IMG/VR virus record: IMGVR_UViG_3300036857_000284
Span: 1-47,010 of that record
Reading direction: 5' to 3' (one strand)
Length of the DNA stretch: 47,010 nucleotides
From: a virus
The position numbers and the translations under genes were made by a program. A model generated the notes under the pieces. It was not told where the DNA came from and did not search any database. It saw only the letters and a list, made by a program, of their open reading frames with translations. This document shows positions 20,161 through 26,668 of the stretch, piece by piece. Position 1 is the first letter of the stretch. Every line of letters begins with the position of its first letter.

Positions 20161-21265
20161 CAGCGGCGGCGGGCCGCTCCAAATCATCCGGCACGACCTC
20201 GAACGCATGACCTCGCAATTCGCCATGGTCATGCCGGCGGACACGGTCGACCGCTTCAAGCGAATATTCGTCACCATGCTACAGGAAAACCCGAACCTGT
20301 TGTCGTGCACGCCCGGGTCGCTCATTCGCTGCGCCATGCGCGCCGCGCAAGACGGGCTCGAACTCGATGGCCGCGAGGCCGCGTGCGTGCCATTCAAATC
20401 CGGCGGCGAAACCATCGCACAATATGTGCCGATGATTTTGGGGATCCGAAAAAAGGTTCGGCAGTCGGGCCTCGTCTCCGATTGGAATGTGCAGGTCGTT
20501 TACGAGGGCGACGAGTTCGAGGTCGCGCTCGGCGATCGGCCGTATATCCTGCACAAGCCATCGCTTAAAGGCGGGCGCAAACGCCCCATCATCGGGGCCT
20601 ATAGCATCGCCACCTTTTCCGACGGCACGGTGTCGCGCGAGTTCATGAACGCGGACGAGATCGAGGACATCCGCGCCAAGTCGAAATCCCGTCAAGGGCC
20701 GTGGGCGGATCCTGTCTATTATCCGGAGATGGCGCGCAAGACGGTCGCCCGCCTGCACGCCAAGCAACTCCCCATGTCGTCGGATCTCGCCGCGGTGTTC
20801 ACGCGCGAGGATCAGGAAACCGGCGCGGTTCCGCCGCCGGCCGCGCCCGCGCCGACCCGCCTGCGCATCGGCAACGTGTCGCACGCGCTCGACGATTTCG
20901 CTTCCTCGCCGTCCCTTTCGGCCCCTCCGCAAGAGGCGGCGGCGGAAGGTCGGGCCCGGGATGACGAGCCGTCGCAATCGTTCCCCGACAGCGGCGGGGC
21001 GTCCCCCGGGCCCGGTGCCGATTGGAGCGACGACGTCGCCCCCGTTCCCGACGACGACCCGGCCGAGCTCGCCGCCGGCCACGAGGCCGCCGACGAGGCA
21101 TTCGACGCCCGCCGCGTTGCCTATGAACTCGGGAAAAAGGCCAAGGCCGCTAACCCCACGGCCCTGCCAAACAGGATCATTCCGGGCGAGTACCGTTCCG
21201 GCGAACGCACCCGCGAGGCCCTTGCGTGGCGGGCCGGGTTCGATGGGCAGGACATGCCGGCGTGA
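20138..21265 (+). CDS. recT: RecT family single-strand annealing protein
   Basis: 375 residues. The RecT core is recognisable: FVTMLQENPNLLSCTPGSLI, then RCAMRAAQDGLELDGREAA, PMILGIRKKVRQSGLVSDW, then VVYEGDEFEVALG, GAYSIATFSDGTVSREFM and SRQGPWADPVYYPEMARKT. It anneals complementary strands produced by the exonuclease. Beyond about residue 230 a proline/aspartate-rich linker leads to a C-terminal part (ARRVAYELGKKAKAANPTAL) ending in WRAGFDG, not present in minimal RecT proteins and like the ribosome-modulation-factor-type tails of other phage genes. Start ATG at 20138 overlaps the AT-hook gene. Confidence 0.85.
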   Translation: MATNASTNSGGGPLQIIRHDLERMTSQFAMVMPADTVDRFKRIFVTMLQENPNLLSCTPGSLIRCAMRAAQDGLELDGREAACVPFKSGGETIAQYVPMILGIRKKVRQSGLVSDWNVQVVYEGDEFEVALGDRPYILHKPSLKGGRKRPIIGAYSIATFSDGTVSREFMNADEIEDIRAKSKSRQGPWADPVYYPEMARKTVARLHAKQLPMSSDLAAVFTREDQETGAVPPPAAPAPTRLRIGNVSHALDDFASSPSLSAPPQEAAAEGRARDDEPSQSFPDSGGASPGPGADWSDDVAPVPDDDPAELAAGHEAADEAFDARRVAYELGKKAKAANPTALPNRIIPGEYRSGERTREALAWRAGFDGQDMPA

Positions 21266-21636
21266 AACGGCCGCTCAAAATGTTGTCGACGTCGCACCAC
21301 AAGATCTATTCGGGGCGACGCAACAAAGCGGGGCTTTGCATCGTGCACGTGCAAAGCAAGGGCGATTCCTATCTGTTGCCGCTCCGCCTCGATATCGTGA
21401 AGCATTCGCCGACCGGTTTCGAGTGGGGATACGGCGGAAGCGGCCCCTCGCAACTCGCGCTCGCCATCCTCGCCGATTGCGTCAGCGACGAGGTCGCCCT
21501 CGCCCTGCATATCAAGTTCAAAATGCAATTCGTCGCCAAGCTTCATCGCGACCGGCCTTGGAAACTCGGTGACAAGCAAGTGGTGCAATTCGTGCTCGCC
21601 AATATGAAACCGCTTAAGCAGCAAGAGGAGTCTTGA
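21262..21636 (+). CDS. DUF6166-like phage protein (124 aa), GTG start
   Basis: Matches the pattern of DUF6166: HKIYSGRRNKAGLCIVHV followed by LPLRLDIVKHSPTGFEWGYG, GSGPSQLALAILAD, then KFKMQFVAKLHRDRPWKLG. Small compact alpha/beta proteins found in many phages, with no known role. The GTG at 21262 overlaps RecT's TGA (GTGA). A longer frame upstream has no start in keeping with the family. Confidence 0.7.
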   Translation: MKRPLKMLSTSHHKIYSGRRNKAGLCIVHVQSKGDSYLLPLRLDIVKHSPTGFEWGYGGSGPSQLALAILADCVSDEVALALHIKFKMQFVAKLHRDRPWKLGDKQVVQFVLANMKPLKQQEES

Positions 21637-21638
21637 CC

Positions 21639-22088
21639 ATGACCACCAATCTCGTGACAGGTAACGGCCGCCCGGTCGACTATGCCGGCCCGCGCCATCG
21701 GCAACAGGCCCAAGAGGATCTTGGGTTCTCGCTGCATCCGGAGGTGCAACGTGCCACCTACGAATTTTCCGAGGCGGTACGCGAGCGCGATCTCTTGCGG
21801 GAGGAAAACGCCGCGCTCAAAAATCAGGTGAAATTGTTCGAGGCGAATATCGCGGAATTGCAACACACAATCGACCACGAGCGCGTACAGAAAGAAAAAT
21901 TCCAACGCTATTGCGTGACCGTGCAAACCCTCATTCGTTCCATCGCGGTCGCCGCCGAGCAAGCCAACGCCGCCGCGACCGATCACGCTGTGCGCGAGGA
22001 ACCCAAGGCGGTGCCATCCGTGAGCACTATCGAAAAAGAGGTCGCCGCGCTCGCGAAATCCTTGGGCAATGAAACGCGCGCAGGATAG
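21639..22088 (+). CDS. coiled-coil phage protein (149 aa)
   Basis: Not recognised by family. The middle (ERDLLREENAALKNQVKLFE followed by ANIAELQHTIDHERVQKEKFQ) is a clear coiled coil. The C-terminus is alanine-rich and acidic. A ribosome-binding site AAGAGGAG precedes the ATG at 21639, preferred over the TTG at 21633. Likely a small oligomeric accessory factor. Confidence 0.6.
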   Translation: MTTNLVTGNGRPVDYAGPRHRQQAQEDLGFSLHPEVQRATYEFSEAVRERDLLREENAALKNQVKLFEANIAELQHTIDHERVQKEKFQRYCVTVQTLIRSIAVAAEQANAAATDHAVREEPKAVPSVSTIEKEVAALAKSLGNETRAG

Positions 22089-22093
22089 CGCCC

Positions 22094-22291
22094 ATGGGCG
22101 CGCGCTATACGAACGGGCAGAAGATCCGCGAGATCGAGACGGAAATCGCCTTTCGTCGCAATGTCTATCGGAGGCTCGTGCGTGAGAATCGAATGTCACC
22201 ACAAGAGGCCGGCGAGCGCATAGCAATCTTGGAGGACATTTTAGACGACTATCAACCGCGCTTGCAGTTTGGAGAACCAGAACGTGCGTAA
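22094..22291 (+). CDS. small helical phage protein (65 aa)
   Basis: Not assigned a function. Basic helical pair (GQKIREIETEIAFRRNVYRR followed by LVRENRMSPQEAGERIAILED), a pattern often seen in small alphaproteobacterial phage genes. It overlaps the following GTG-started gene by 8 bases. Its size and charge suggest a nucleic-acid contact, but this is speculative. Confidence 0.6.
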   Translation: MGARYTNGQKIREIETEIAFRRNVYRRLVRENRMSPQEAGERIAILEDILDDYQPRLQFGEPERA

Positions 22292-22502
22292 GGGAAACTT
22301 TCTGCAACAAGACGTGACCCGCGCAATCAAGGCCGCCCACGCCGGCGGCCTTGCCCTCGCGCGCGTGGTCATAGACGCGAGCTTGAATCGGATCACGCTT
22401 TACGCCCGCGATGGCAGCGGCAATGACGTGATCGAAAAGGTCGCAATCGAAAGGCGCGCCGATGGAAATCGAACACACTCCGACAATGGCGGAGTTGATT
22501 GA
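22284..22502 (+). CDS. hypothetical protein (72 aa), GTG start
   Basis: Not recognised. Begins RKGNFLQQDVTRAIKAAHAG, then a beta-rich VVIDASLNRITLYARDGS and an acidic/basic tail. GGAG stands 9 bases before the GTG at 22284; an earlier TTG lacks a binding site. The end overlaps the next gene by 41 bases. Confidence 0.5.
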   Translation: MRKGNFLQQDVTRAIKAAHAGGLALARVVIDASLNRITLYARDGSGNDVIEKVAIERRADGNRTHSDNGGVD

Positions 22503-22929
22503 GCTCGCCTCGAAAATGGTCGAGCACAGGTTCGATAAATCCGGGCAGGTCGAGCCGCGCTATATCGCCGTCACCGCCGCGGGGCAGGTTTTTATTGTTC
22601 CGCCGCCGCCGTGCGACCGGCAAACCGCGACTAATCTCGTGCGCGAATTGTTCGTCGAACACGACGTCGTCGCTTATGTCTATTTCGACGAGGCATATAT
22701 CGCCGAGGGCAAGACAAAAGAGGAAGCGTTTGCCGGCCTCGACAGGCAACAGCACGAGGCCGTGGTGATATCGGCAGAATCCGAACGCGAGGGCCAACGC
22801 TTCGCGCTGCGCAAGATCGTGCGGCCGACCGGGCGCAAGGCATATCTCGAACCGCTCGTGATCGAGGATTTTCACGGAGCATCCGGGAATATCGTCGGCA
22901 TGCTCGCGCGCAGGACAACGCTGCAATGA
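22462..22929 (+). CDS. hypothetical protein (155 aa)
   Basis: Not recognised. Soluble alpha/beta protein: IELASKMVEHRFDKSGQVEP, PPPPCDRQTATNLVREL and HDVVAYVYFDEAYIAEG, followed by a charged part (QQHEAVVISAESEREGQRF). No membrane or metal motif. Its size suggests a stable folded domain in the accessory part of the early operon. Confidence 0.6.
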   Translation: MEIEHTPTMAELIELASKMVEHRFDKSGQVEPRYIAVTAAGQVFIVPPPPCDRQTATNLVRELFVEHDVVAYVYFDEAYIAEGKTKEEAFAGLDRQQHEAVVISAESEREGQRFALRKIVRPTGRKAYLEPLVIEDFHGASGNIVGMLARRTTLQ

Positions 22930-22957
22930 TCGGTCGGGCGTTTCTTGGAGGTTGGTT

Positions 22958-23185
22958 ATGATCCCAAAATACCCGTTTTGCGTTTCGGTGTGGCGCAAGG
23001 TCGGAACCAAGCTCGACCTGCGCACGAAATCGTTCGAGACATTGCCCGCGGCCTCAGCATTCGTCGGCGTCGCGCTGCGCGGGGCCGATACCAAACGCGT
23101 GCAACTTTACTGCATTCTTGAGGATTTTCACCGCAACAGCGTCGGCGGTGTCTCGGATTTCAATCGGGAGGCGCAAGCATTATGA
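22958..23185 (+). CDS. hypothetical protein (75 aa)
   Basis: Not recognised. Starts MIPKYPFCVSVWRKVGTKLD, with beta-strand character, then AASAFVGVALRGADTKRVQL and a tail. A strong ribosome-binding site GGAGG stands 7 bases before the ATG. Overlaps the next start (ATGA). Confidence 0.55.
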   Translation: MIPKYPFCVSVWRKVGTKLDLRTKSFETLPAASAFVGVALRGADTKRVQLYCILEDFHRNSVGGVSDFNREAQAL

Positions 23186-23376
23186 CGACCGAACCCGCCG
23201 ACAAGTTCGAACGCTTGGGCGAGGCGGATCTCAAGGCCGCGTTTGATTTGCTGTTCGAGGATCTATGCCAACGCTTGCGCGAGCGCGATGTATCCGAGGA
23301 CGCTATCGAGGGCGTGCAGATTACGCTCATGATTGCGTTCCGGTTGGGCGAAAAGCACGCGCGCAAGAAATCATGA
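23182..23376 (+). CDS. small helical protein (64 aa)
   Basis: Not recognised. Three amphipathic helices (FERLGEADLKAAFDLLFEDL, QRLRERDVSEDAIEG, ITLMIAFRLGEKHARKKS) and a basic end. Joined to both neighbours by ATGA overlaps. Possibly a small protein-protein adaptor. Confidence 0.55.
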   Translation: MTTEPADKFERLGEADLKAAFDLLFEDLCQRLRERDVSEDAIEGVQITLMIAFRLGEKHARKKS

Positions 23377-23957
23377 CCACGCTCACCATCAAGCTTGTGC
23401 CCGACGCCGTGCGCCGCTGCGGCGATTGTCAACTCTGTTGCAAGCTCATGCCGCTGCGCGACGCCACCGTGCACGATGGCTATAAGCCCGCGAACATGAA
23501 ATGCACGCATCAGAAATTCGGCGTCGGGTGCTCGATCTACGCTAAGCGGCCGCGCTCGTGCGCCGTGTTCTCGTGCCGATGGCTCACGAAGCACGACACG
23601 GCCGACCAGCACAGGCCCGACCGGGCGCATTGCGTTATCGACCCGATGCCCGATACCCTCGACATCGCGAACGAGGACGGCACCCGCGACACGATCACGG
23701 TTTGCCAGATATGGGTCGACCCGCGATACCGATACGCCTTCCGCGACGAACCGATGCGCAGCTTTATCGAGCGCCGCGGGGCCGAGGGTATCGCGACCCT
23801 CATTCGTTGGGACGAGCGCGCGGGGCTCGCCGTGTTCCCCGCCTCGATCACAGGCTCGCAATGGATGGAGCGCGGCGGCATTGCCGAGGAAGCCCGAACG
23901 CCACAAGGGACCATTGCCGCGGTCGCGGCGAGCCGCCGATTGGTGCCGCCAACATGA
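23373..23957 (+). CDS. YkgJ-like cysteine cluster protein (194 aa)
   Basis: The N-terminal half has the arrangement of the YkgJ/PF03692 zinc- or iron-chelating family: CGDCQLCCKLMP, CTHQKFGVGCSIYAKRP and SCAVFSCRW, giving about nine cysteines in the first 80 residues. The C-terminal half lacks cysteine and includes an aspartate/arginine-rich domain (WVDPRYRYAFRDEPMRSF). Start at ATG 23373, overlapping the upstream TGA. The family's chemistry is poorly known; metal binding is likely. Confidence 0.7.
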   Translation: MTTLTIKLVPDAVRRCGDCQLCCKLMPLRDATVHDGYKPANMKCTHQKFGVGCSIYAKRPRSCAVFSCRWLTKHDTADQHRPDRAHCVIDPMPDTLDIANEDGTRDTITVCQIWVDPRYRYAFRDEPMRSFIERRGAEGIATLIRWDERAGLAVFPASITGSQWMERGGIAEEARTPQGTIAAVAASRRLVPPT

Positions 23958-24124
23958 CGAAACAACGTCTCGCCATAGATGACGTGCAAACCTTGCTCGA
24001 CTACCGCATGCCGGCGAGCGGCAAACCCATGTCGTCAATCGTGCTGCCGCGCGAGCTTGCCGAACGCCTTGTGAAGGAATTCCGCGAGCAACAAGAGGTG
24101 AAAGATGCAGATCCACAATCGTGA
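23954..24124 (+). CDS. small hypothetical protein (56 aa)
   Basis: Not recognised. MTKQRLAIDDVQTLLDYRMP followed by VLPRELAERLVKEFREQQEV: short helical protein with an acidic tail. ATGA overlap with the YkgJ-like gene and a 20-base overlap with the next gene. May be a small regulatory partner. Confidence 0.5.
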   Translation: MTKQRLAIDDVQTLLDYRMPASGKPMSSIVLPRELAERLVKEFREQQEVKDADPQS

Positions 24125-24377
24125 AATCGACGACGACGAACTCGTGCGCTTGTGGCATAGCGAGGAGCGGGTCGGCCCAATTGCCATCCGCCTCGGCCTT
24201 GACGCCTCGCATTTGATCGCGGCATGGCGTCGGCTCAAGGAAGGCGGAATATTGCCCCGCGGCGAGCGCCCCATGGGCAGGACGAGCCGCCCCGATGATA
24301 TCTATGACGGCCGCCCAAAGGTCGGCCTGTACGGCCGCGACCCGCTATATGATGCCCTCGCCCGCGGCAAGCGGTAA
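24105..24377 (+). CDS. helix-turn-helix phage protein (90 aa)
   Basis: LVRLWHSEERVGPIAIRLGL followed by DASHLIAAWRRLKEGG fits a trihelical homeodomain-like DNA-binding region, as in GcrA-related or sigma-like HTH proteins. The tail (RGERPMGRTSRPDDIYDG) is basic and unstructured. It is the last gene of the first block of small early genes. Confidence 0.55.
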   Translation: MQIHNREIDDDELVRLWHSEERVGPIAIRLGLDASHLIAAWRRLKEGGILPRGERPMGRTSRPDDIYDGRPKVGLYGRDPLYDALARGKR

Positions 24378-24428
24378 TTAAAATCCACGCCAGTCTCGCC
24401 GGCATGCTACCATCCGGGCGCTTTTTCT

Positions 24429-24632
24429 ATGTGCGCCGACGGGATTCAATTGTTTTATTTACCGCTAACCCCTCGACAATTATTAATGATTCGGCGCGCA
24501 CTGTGCATCGCGCTCGCCGATTCCATGTCGCCGGTGCGGGCGGATTCGCTCACGCACGCGCCCGATCAATGGAAGGAATTGCTTGATTTCATTATGAATT
24601 TCGAGCGGGAGCAAAAACAGGGGGTGAAATAA
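24429..24632 (+). CDS. hypothetical protein (67 aa)
   Basis: Not recognised. Hydrophobic/helical start (LFYLPLTPRQLLMIRRALCI) with a basic residue mixture, then an acidic end (DQWKELLDFIMNFEREQKQG). Weak ribosome-binding site and a 51-base gap before it, so support is moderate. The following 90 bases hold a promoter with an operator. Confidence 0.4.
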   Translation: MCADGIQLFYLPLTPRQLLMIRRALCIALADSMSPVRADSLTHAPDQWKELLDFIMNFEREQKQGVK

Positions 24633-24637
24633 AAAAT

Positions 24638-24724
24638 ATTTCTTGAAAAACCGGACATAATGTCCGATATTCAGGGGTGCCCGCGCCAACGGGTTAAAAA
24701 CTCAAATCGGTGGAGTCCCCTGCC
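24638..24724 (+). repeat. leader module, copy 1 (second copy at 26239-26307)
   Basis: Shares with 26239-26307 the order: ATTTCTT(G/A)AAAAA, then a variable segment of about 25 bases, then TGCCCGCGCCAACGGGTT (hairpin CCCG-CGCCAA-CGGG), a short spacer, and ATCGGTG(G)AG just before the ATG of a small gene. Copy 1 also has a full promoter and an operator palindrome. Both copies contain a tiny frame that starts GTG/ATG and encodes PAPTG; in copy 1 it stops after six codons. Confidence 0.6.
24643..24671 (+). promoter_or_regulatory. internal sigma-70 promoter with a palindromic operator in its spacer
   Basis: TTGAAA (24643-24648) and GATATT (24666-24671) are exactly 17 bases apart, and the perfect palindrome CGGACAT-A-ATGTCCG (24652-24666) fills the spacer. 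A repressor bound there would block the polymerase. It would control the membrane/zinc-ribbon/secreted block 24725-26085 separately from the rest of the early operon. The HTH protein at 26471 is the nearest candidate repressor. Confidence 0.55.
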
Positions 24725-25021
24725 ATGGAATTCGTTTTTGCCGTCGCCTATTTTTTATTGGGCGTTCTGATTATCATCATTGCCCGCCGCCGCGGGCGCA
24801 GCGGTTTCGGATGGTGCGTCGTGCCCGTCCTGATCGCCCTCGTTCTGGCCATCGTCGGCGGCATTCTGGTTTTCGTGCTCGAACCGTTCTTCACGATCGC
24901 GCTCTTGTTCGCGCTCCCGCCCAAGGCACGGCGCGTCAAGGATCCCTCCATTCGCCAACTCAAGCGCGTGTTCGACGCGGTCGAGGCCGATTGCAATCGG
25001 CTCGAATGGCAGGGGAGGTGA
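24725..25021 (+). CDS. small two-span membrane protein (98 aa)
   Basis: Two hydrophobic spans, MEFVFAVAYFLLGVLIIIIA and GWCVVPVLIALVLAIVGGIL, with a basic loop (RRRGRSG) between them, then a charged cytoplasmic tail (DPSIRQLKRVFDAVEADCN). Two-span early membrane proteins of phages often mediate superinfection exclusion or inhibit host functions, which fits its regulated promoter, but no family is recognised. Confidence 0.6.
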   Translation: MEFVFAVAYFLLGVLIIIIARRRGRSGFGWCVVPVLIALVLAIVGGILVFVLEPFFTIALLFALPPKARRVKDPSIRQLKRVFDAVEADCNRLEWQGR

Positions 25022-25024
25022 CCC

Positions 25025-25222
25025 ATGGAAAAGCGCACCATCGAGGATGCGGACGGCCGGCGCACGGTCGAGGTGAAATGCTGCGGCGAGTGGTTACCCT
25101 GCCCCGCGTTCACCAACACGTGCCCGCATTGCGAGGCGGATTTCAATTTCGCGGGCCAACACCTCGCGCCGCGCTCGCAATGGGGCGAGGAAACCGGCGA
25201 ACTGTGGTGGGAGTGCTATTGA
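25025..25222 (+). CDS. zinc-ribbon protein (65 aa)
   Basis: CC near residue 19 and PCPAFTNTCPHCEADFNFAG give several cysteines in a CxxC pattern, expected to bind one zinc; the C-terminus has tryptophans (ETGELWWECY). Its stop overlaps the start of a second zinc-ribbon gene. No partner is identified. Confidence 0.55.
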   Translation: MEKRTIEDADGRRTVEVKCCGEWLPCPAFTNTCPHCEADFNFAGQHLAPRSQWGEETGELWWECY

Positions 25223-25455
25223 TGGGATACGCCCTCTGCACGTCCGAATGCCTCTTTTGCCGGCGGGTGTTCTCTTACAACCCCATGCGGGTGCCGAGCT
25301 TGCCCGCCAACGTGAGCCCCACAGGCACGCGCGAACCGATCTGCCGCGAGTGCGTCGAGGCGGCCAACCCCCGCCGCATCGCCAACGGGCTCGAACCTAT
25401 CGTGCCCCATCCCGACGCCTATGAGCCTTGCGACGAAAGCGAATTAGGAGATTGA
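25222..25455 (+). CDS. zinc-finger protein (77 aa)
   Basis: Two pairs of cysteines, CLFC near residue 11 and CREC near residue 43, spaced as in small treble-clef or HNH-like zinc fingers, with an aromatic RVFSYNP between them. No HNH histidine is visible, so it is probably structural. Co-translated with the preceding zinc-ribbon gene. Confidence 0.55.
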   Translation: MGYALCTSECLFCRRVFSYNPMRVPSLPANVSPTGTREPICRECVEAANPRRIANGLEPIVPHPDAYEPCDESELGD

Positions 25456-25457
25456 TT

Positions 25458-25625
25458 GTGCATACGCTTGTTGCCCTCGCCTTAACTGCCCCGGTTCTCA
25501 TTTTCTATGTCGTGATTGCTGGCGACGCCTTGGGATATCGGCAACTCGCCGAGCCGCACATGGTCGTGTCGGTTAGCTCGCTCAATCAAATCTGTTCTGC
25601 ATTGGCCAAGGATAAACGGCCATGA
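25458..25625 (+). CDS. membrane-anchored small protein (55 aa), GTG start
   Basis: HTLVALALTAPVLIFYVVIA is a single hydrophobic span near the N-terminus, leaving about 33 residues outside or in the periplasm. AGGAG precedes the GTG at 25458 by 7 bases. Overlaps the following membrane peptide by ATGA. Confidence 0.5.
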   Translation: MHTLVALALTAPVLIFYVVIAGDALGYRQLAEPHMVVSVSSLNQICSALAKDKRP

Positions 25626-25732
25626 GCTTCCTCAACGTGCGCCATACCGAAACCGTCGTGCTGATCGTGGTTGGCGTGTTCGCGCTCGTCATCGTCTCGG
25701 CAACCTTCATTCTTATGGCGGCCTTGCCATGA
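25622..25732 (+). CDS. 36-residue single-span membrane peptide
   Basis: MSFLNVRHTETVVLIVVGVF followed by ALVIVSATFILMAALP: nearly the whole C-terminal two-thirds is hydrophobic. ATGA overlaps on both sides support translation. The three consecutive small membrane or exported products here suggest an envelope-directed function. Confidence 0.5.
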   Translation: MSFLNVRHTETVVLIVVGVFALVIVSATFILMAALP

Positions 25733-26085
25733 AATACGCAACGCTAATTCTTGGCCTTGCAATCGCCTTGGCGTCGGTGCTGGCGGCGCGGGCCGACACC
25801 ATCCCCGCCGCCTATCGGGGGACGTGGTGCCAAAGCGCCAAGAGCTCGGAGAAATGGCAGCGGTGCCGCTATCGCGACCCGCCCATGACTATCAAGGCCA
25901 CGGCCATCCTCACGGACGAGACGACGTGCGCGCTCGCCGGCAAAATCACCCCCGCCGGCAATGGTATCATGGGGAAATTCCGCTGCGCCGCGCTCGATTC
26001 TCGCAATGATCGCTGGCGCTCGCTCGTCGAAATGCGGCTCGTCGACGGAACGCTGTTCTTTTTCGAGGCGGCCGACGACGAATAA
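25729..26085 (+). CDS. secreted small protein (118 aa)
   Basis: Signal peptide MKYATLILGLAIALASVLAA with cleavage expected after ARA; the mature part has YRGTWCQSAKSSEKWQRCRY, four cysteines in total and a beta-rich ending (VEMRLVDGTLFFFEA). It resembles small periplasmic proteins with two disulphides, of no named family. Possibly an exclusion or envelope-protection factor. The following A-tract begins a hairpin oriented to stop minus-strand transcription. Confidence 0.6.
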   Translation: MKYATLILGLAIALASVLAARADTIPAAYRGTWCQSAKSSEKWQRCRYRDPPMTIKATAILTDETTCALAGKITPAGNGIMGKFRCAALDSRNDRWRSLVEMRLVDGTLFFFEAADDE

Positions 26086-26125
26086 AAAAAACCTCCGGGC
26101 GAGCGGGAGGCTCAAGCCCGGAGGT
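26084..26125 (-). terminator. intrinsic terminator on the minus strand
   Basis: 10-bp perfect stem ACCTCCGGGC/GCCCGGAGGT (26091-26100 and 26116-26125). Read on the minus strand, the stem is followed by TTTTTTT (26090-26084), a textbook terminator. On the plus strand there is no T-tract. No minus-strand gene lies upstream, so it either stops antisense transcription into the secreted-protein gene or ends an unknown small RNA from 26130-26470. Confidence 0.6.
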
Positions 26126-26238
26126 CAACGCGGCCGCCGCCAAGCGGCCGACCGGCGCAGGAAATCGGTGGATAACCTGCCCGGAAGAGTCAGATATCTA
26201 GCTTAACGCGACGGAAATGGACAAGCGCCACTTGTCGC

Positions 26239-26307
26239 ATTTCTTAAAAAATGAACGGATACCAGCCATGCCCGCGCCAACGGGTTTCGAATCGGTGAGA
26301 TCCAAAC
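26239..26307 (+). repeat. leader module, copy 2
   Basis: Counterpart of 24638-24724: CATTTCTTAAAAAATG, then GCCCGCGCCAACGGGTTT, then AATCGGTGAGATCC before the ATG at 26308. The operator palindrome of copy 1 is missing and there is no clear -10 box. Upstream (26207-26228) is a hairpin GACAAG-CGCCA-CTTGTC. The region 26126-26307 otherwise holds no gene. Confidence 0.55.
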
Positions 26308-26493
26308 ATGCCGGCGAATGCCTCCCGCGAGTGGGAATGCTCGATCTGTCGCGCGATGGTTGTCGGGTTCCCCAACGATGCTTGGCCCGTCAACGACGGC
26401 GATTGCTGCGATTCCTGCAATTGGTCGGTCGTGCTGATCGCCCGTTTCCGCCTGCAAGAGCGCAGCAAAAATGAACCCCAACCGCCCAAATAG
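26308..26493 (+). CDS. small zinc-ribbon protein (61 aa)
   Basis: CSIC near residue 11 and CCDSC near 33-37 form a zinc-ribbon, with PNDAWPVNDGD between them, then a hydrophobic helix (WSVVLIARFRLQER). Preceded by leader module copy 2. The end overlaps the HTH gene by 23 bases. Confidence 0.5.
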   Translation: MPANASREWECSICRAMVVGFPNDAWPVNDGDCCDSCNWSVVLIARFRLQERSKNEPQPPK

Positions 26494-26668
26494 CGACGGT
26501 GATTATGTGCGCCGGGTGCGCGAAATGCTTGGACTCAATCAAACCGAGTTCGGCCAACGCCTCGGCTTGAGCGACCGTCAAATCCGGCGATACGAGGAAT
26601 CCGACGAGATCCCGCCTATGGCCATGCTGGCAATTCAGAAACTCGAATCCGATTGGTTGAAAAGATGA
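26471..26668 (+). CDS. XRE-family helix-turn-helix protein (65 aa)
   Basis: Clear XRE/Cro HTH: VRRVREMLGLNQTEFGQRLG followed by LSDRQIRRYEESDEIPPMAM. Only the DNA-binding domain is present, as in small phage regulators. A natural candidate for binding the palindrome at 24652-24666, 1.8 kb upstream. Overlaps the following signal-peptide gene (ATGA). Confidence 0.75.
   Translation: MNPNRPNSDGDYVRRVREMLGLNQTEFGQRLGLSDRQIRRYEESDEIPPMAMLAIQKLESDWLKR

Noticed and set aside
19537-20415. Minus-strand frame of 292 codons across the AT-hook and RecT genes
   Set aside because: Both plus-strand proteins have clear families; the minus frame shows no motif.
26217-26474. An 85-codon plus-strand frame starting at 26217
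   Set aside because: It spans leader module copy 2 and overlaps the zinc-ribbon gene in another frame; translation lacks balance, while the short zinc-ribbon frame has cysteine pairs.
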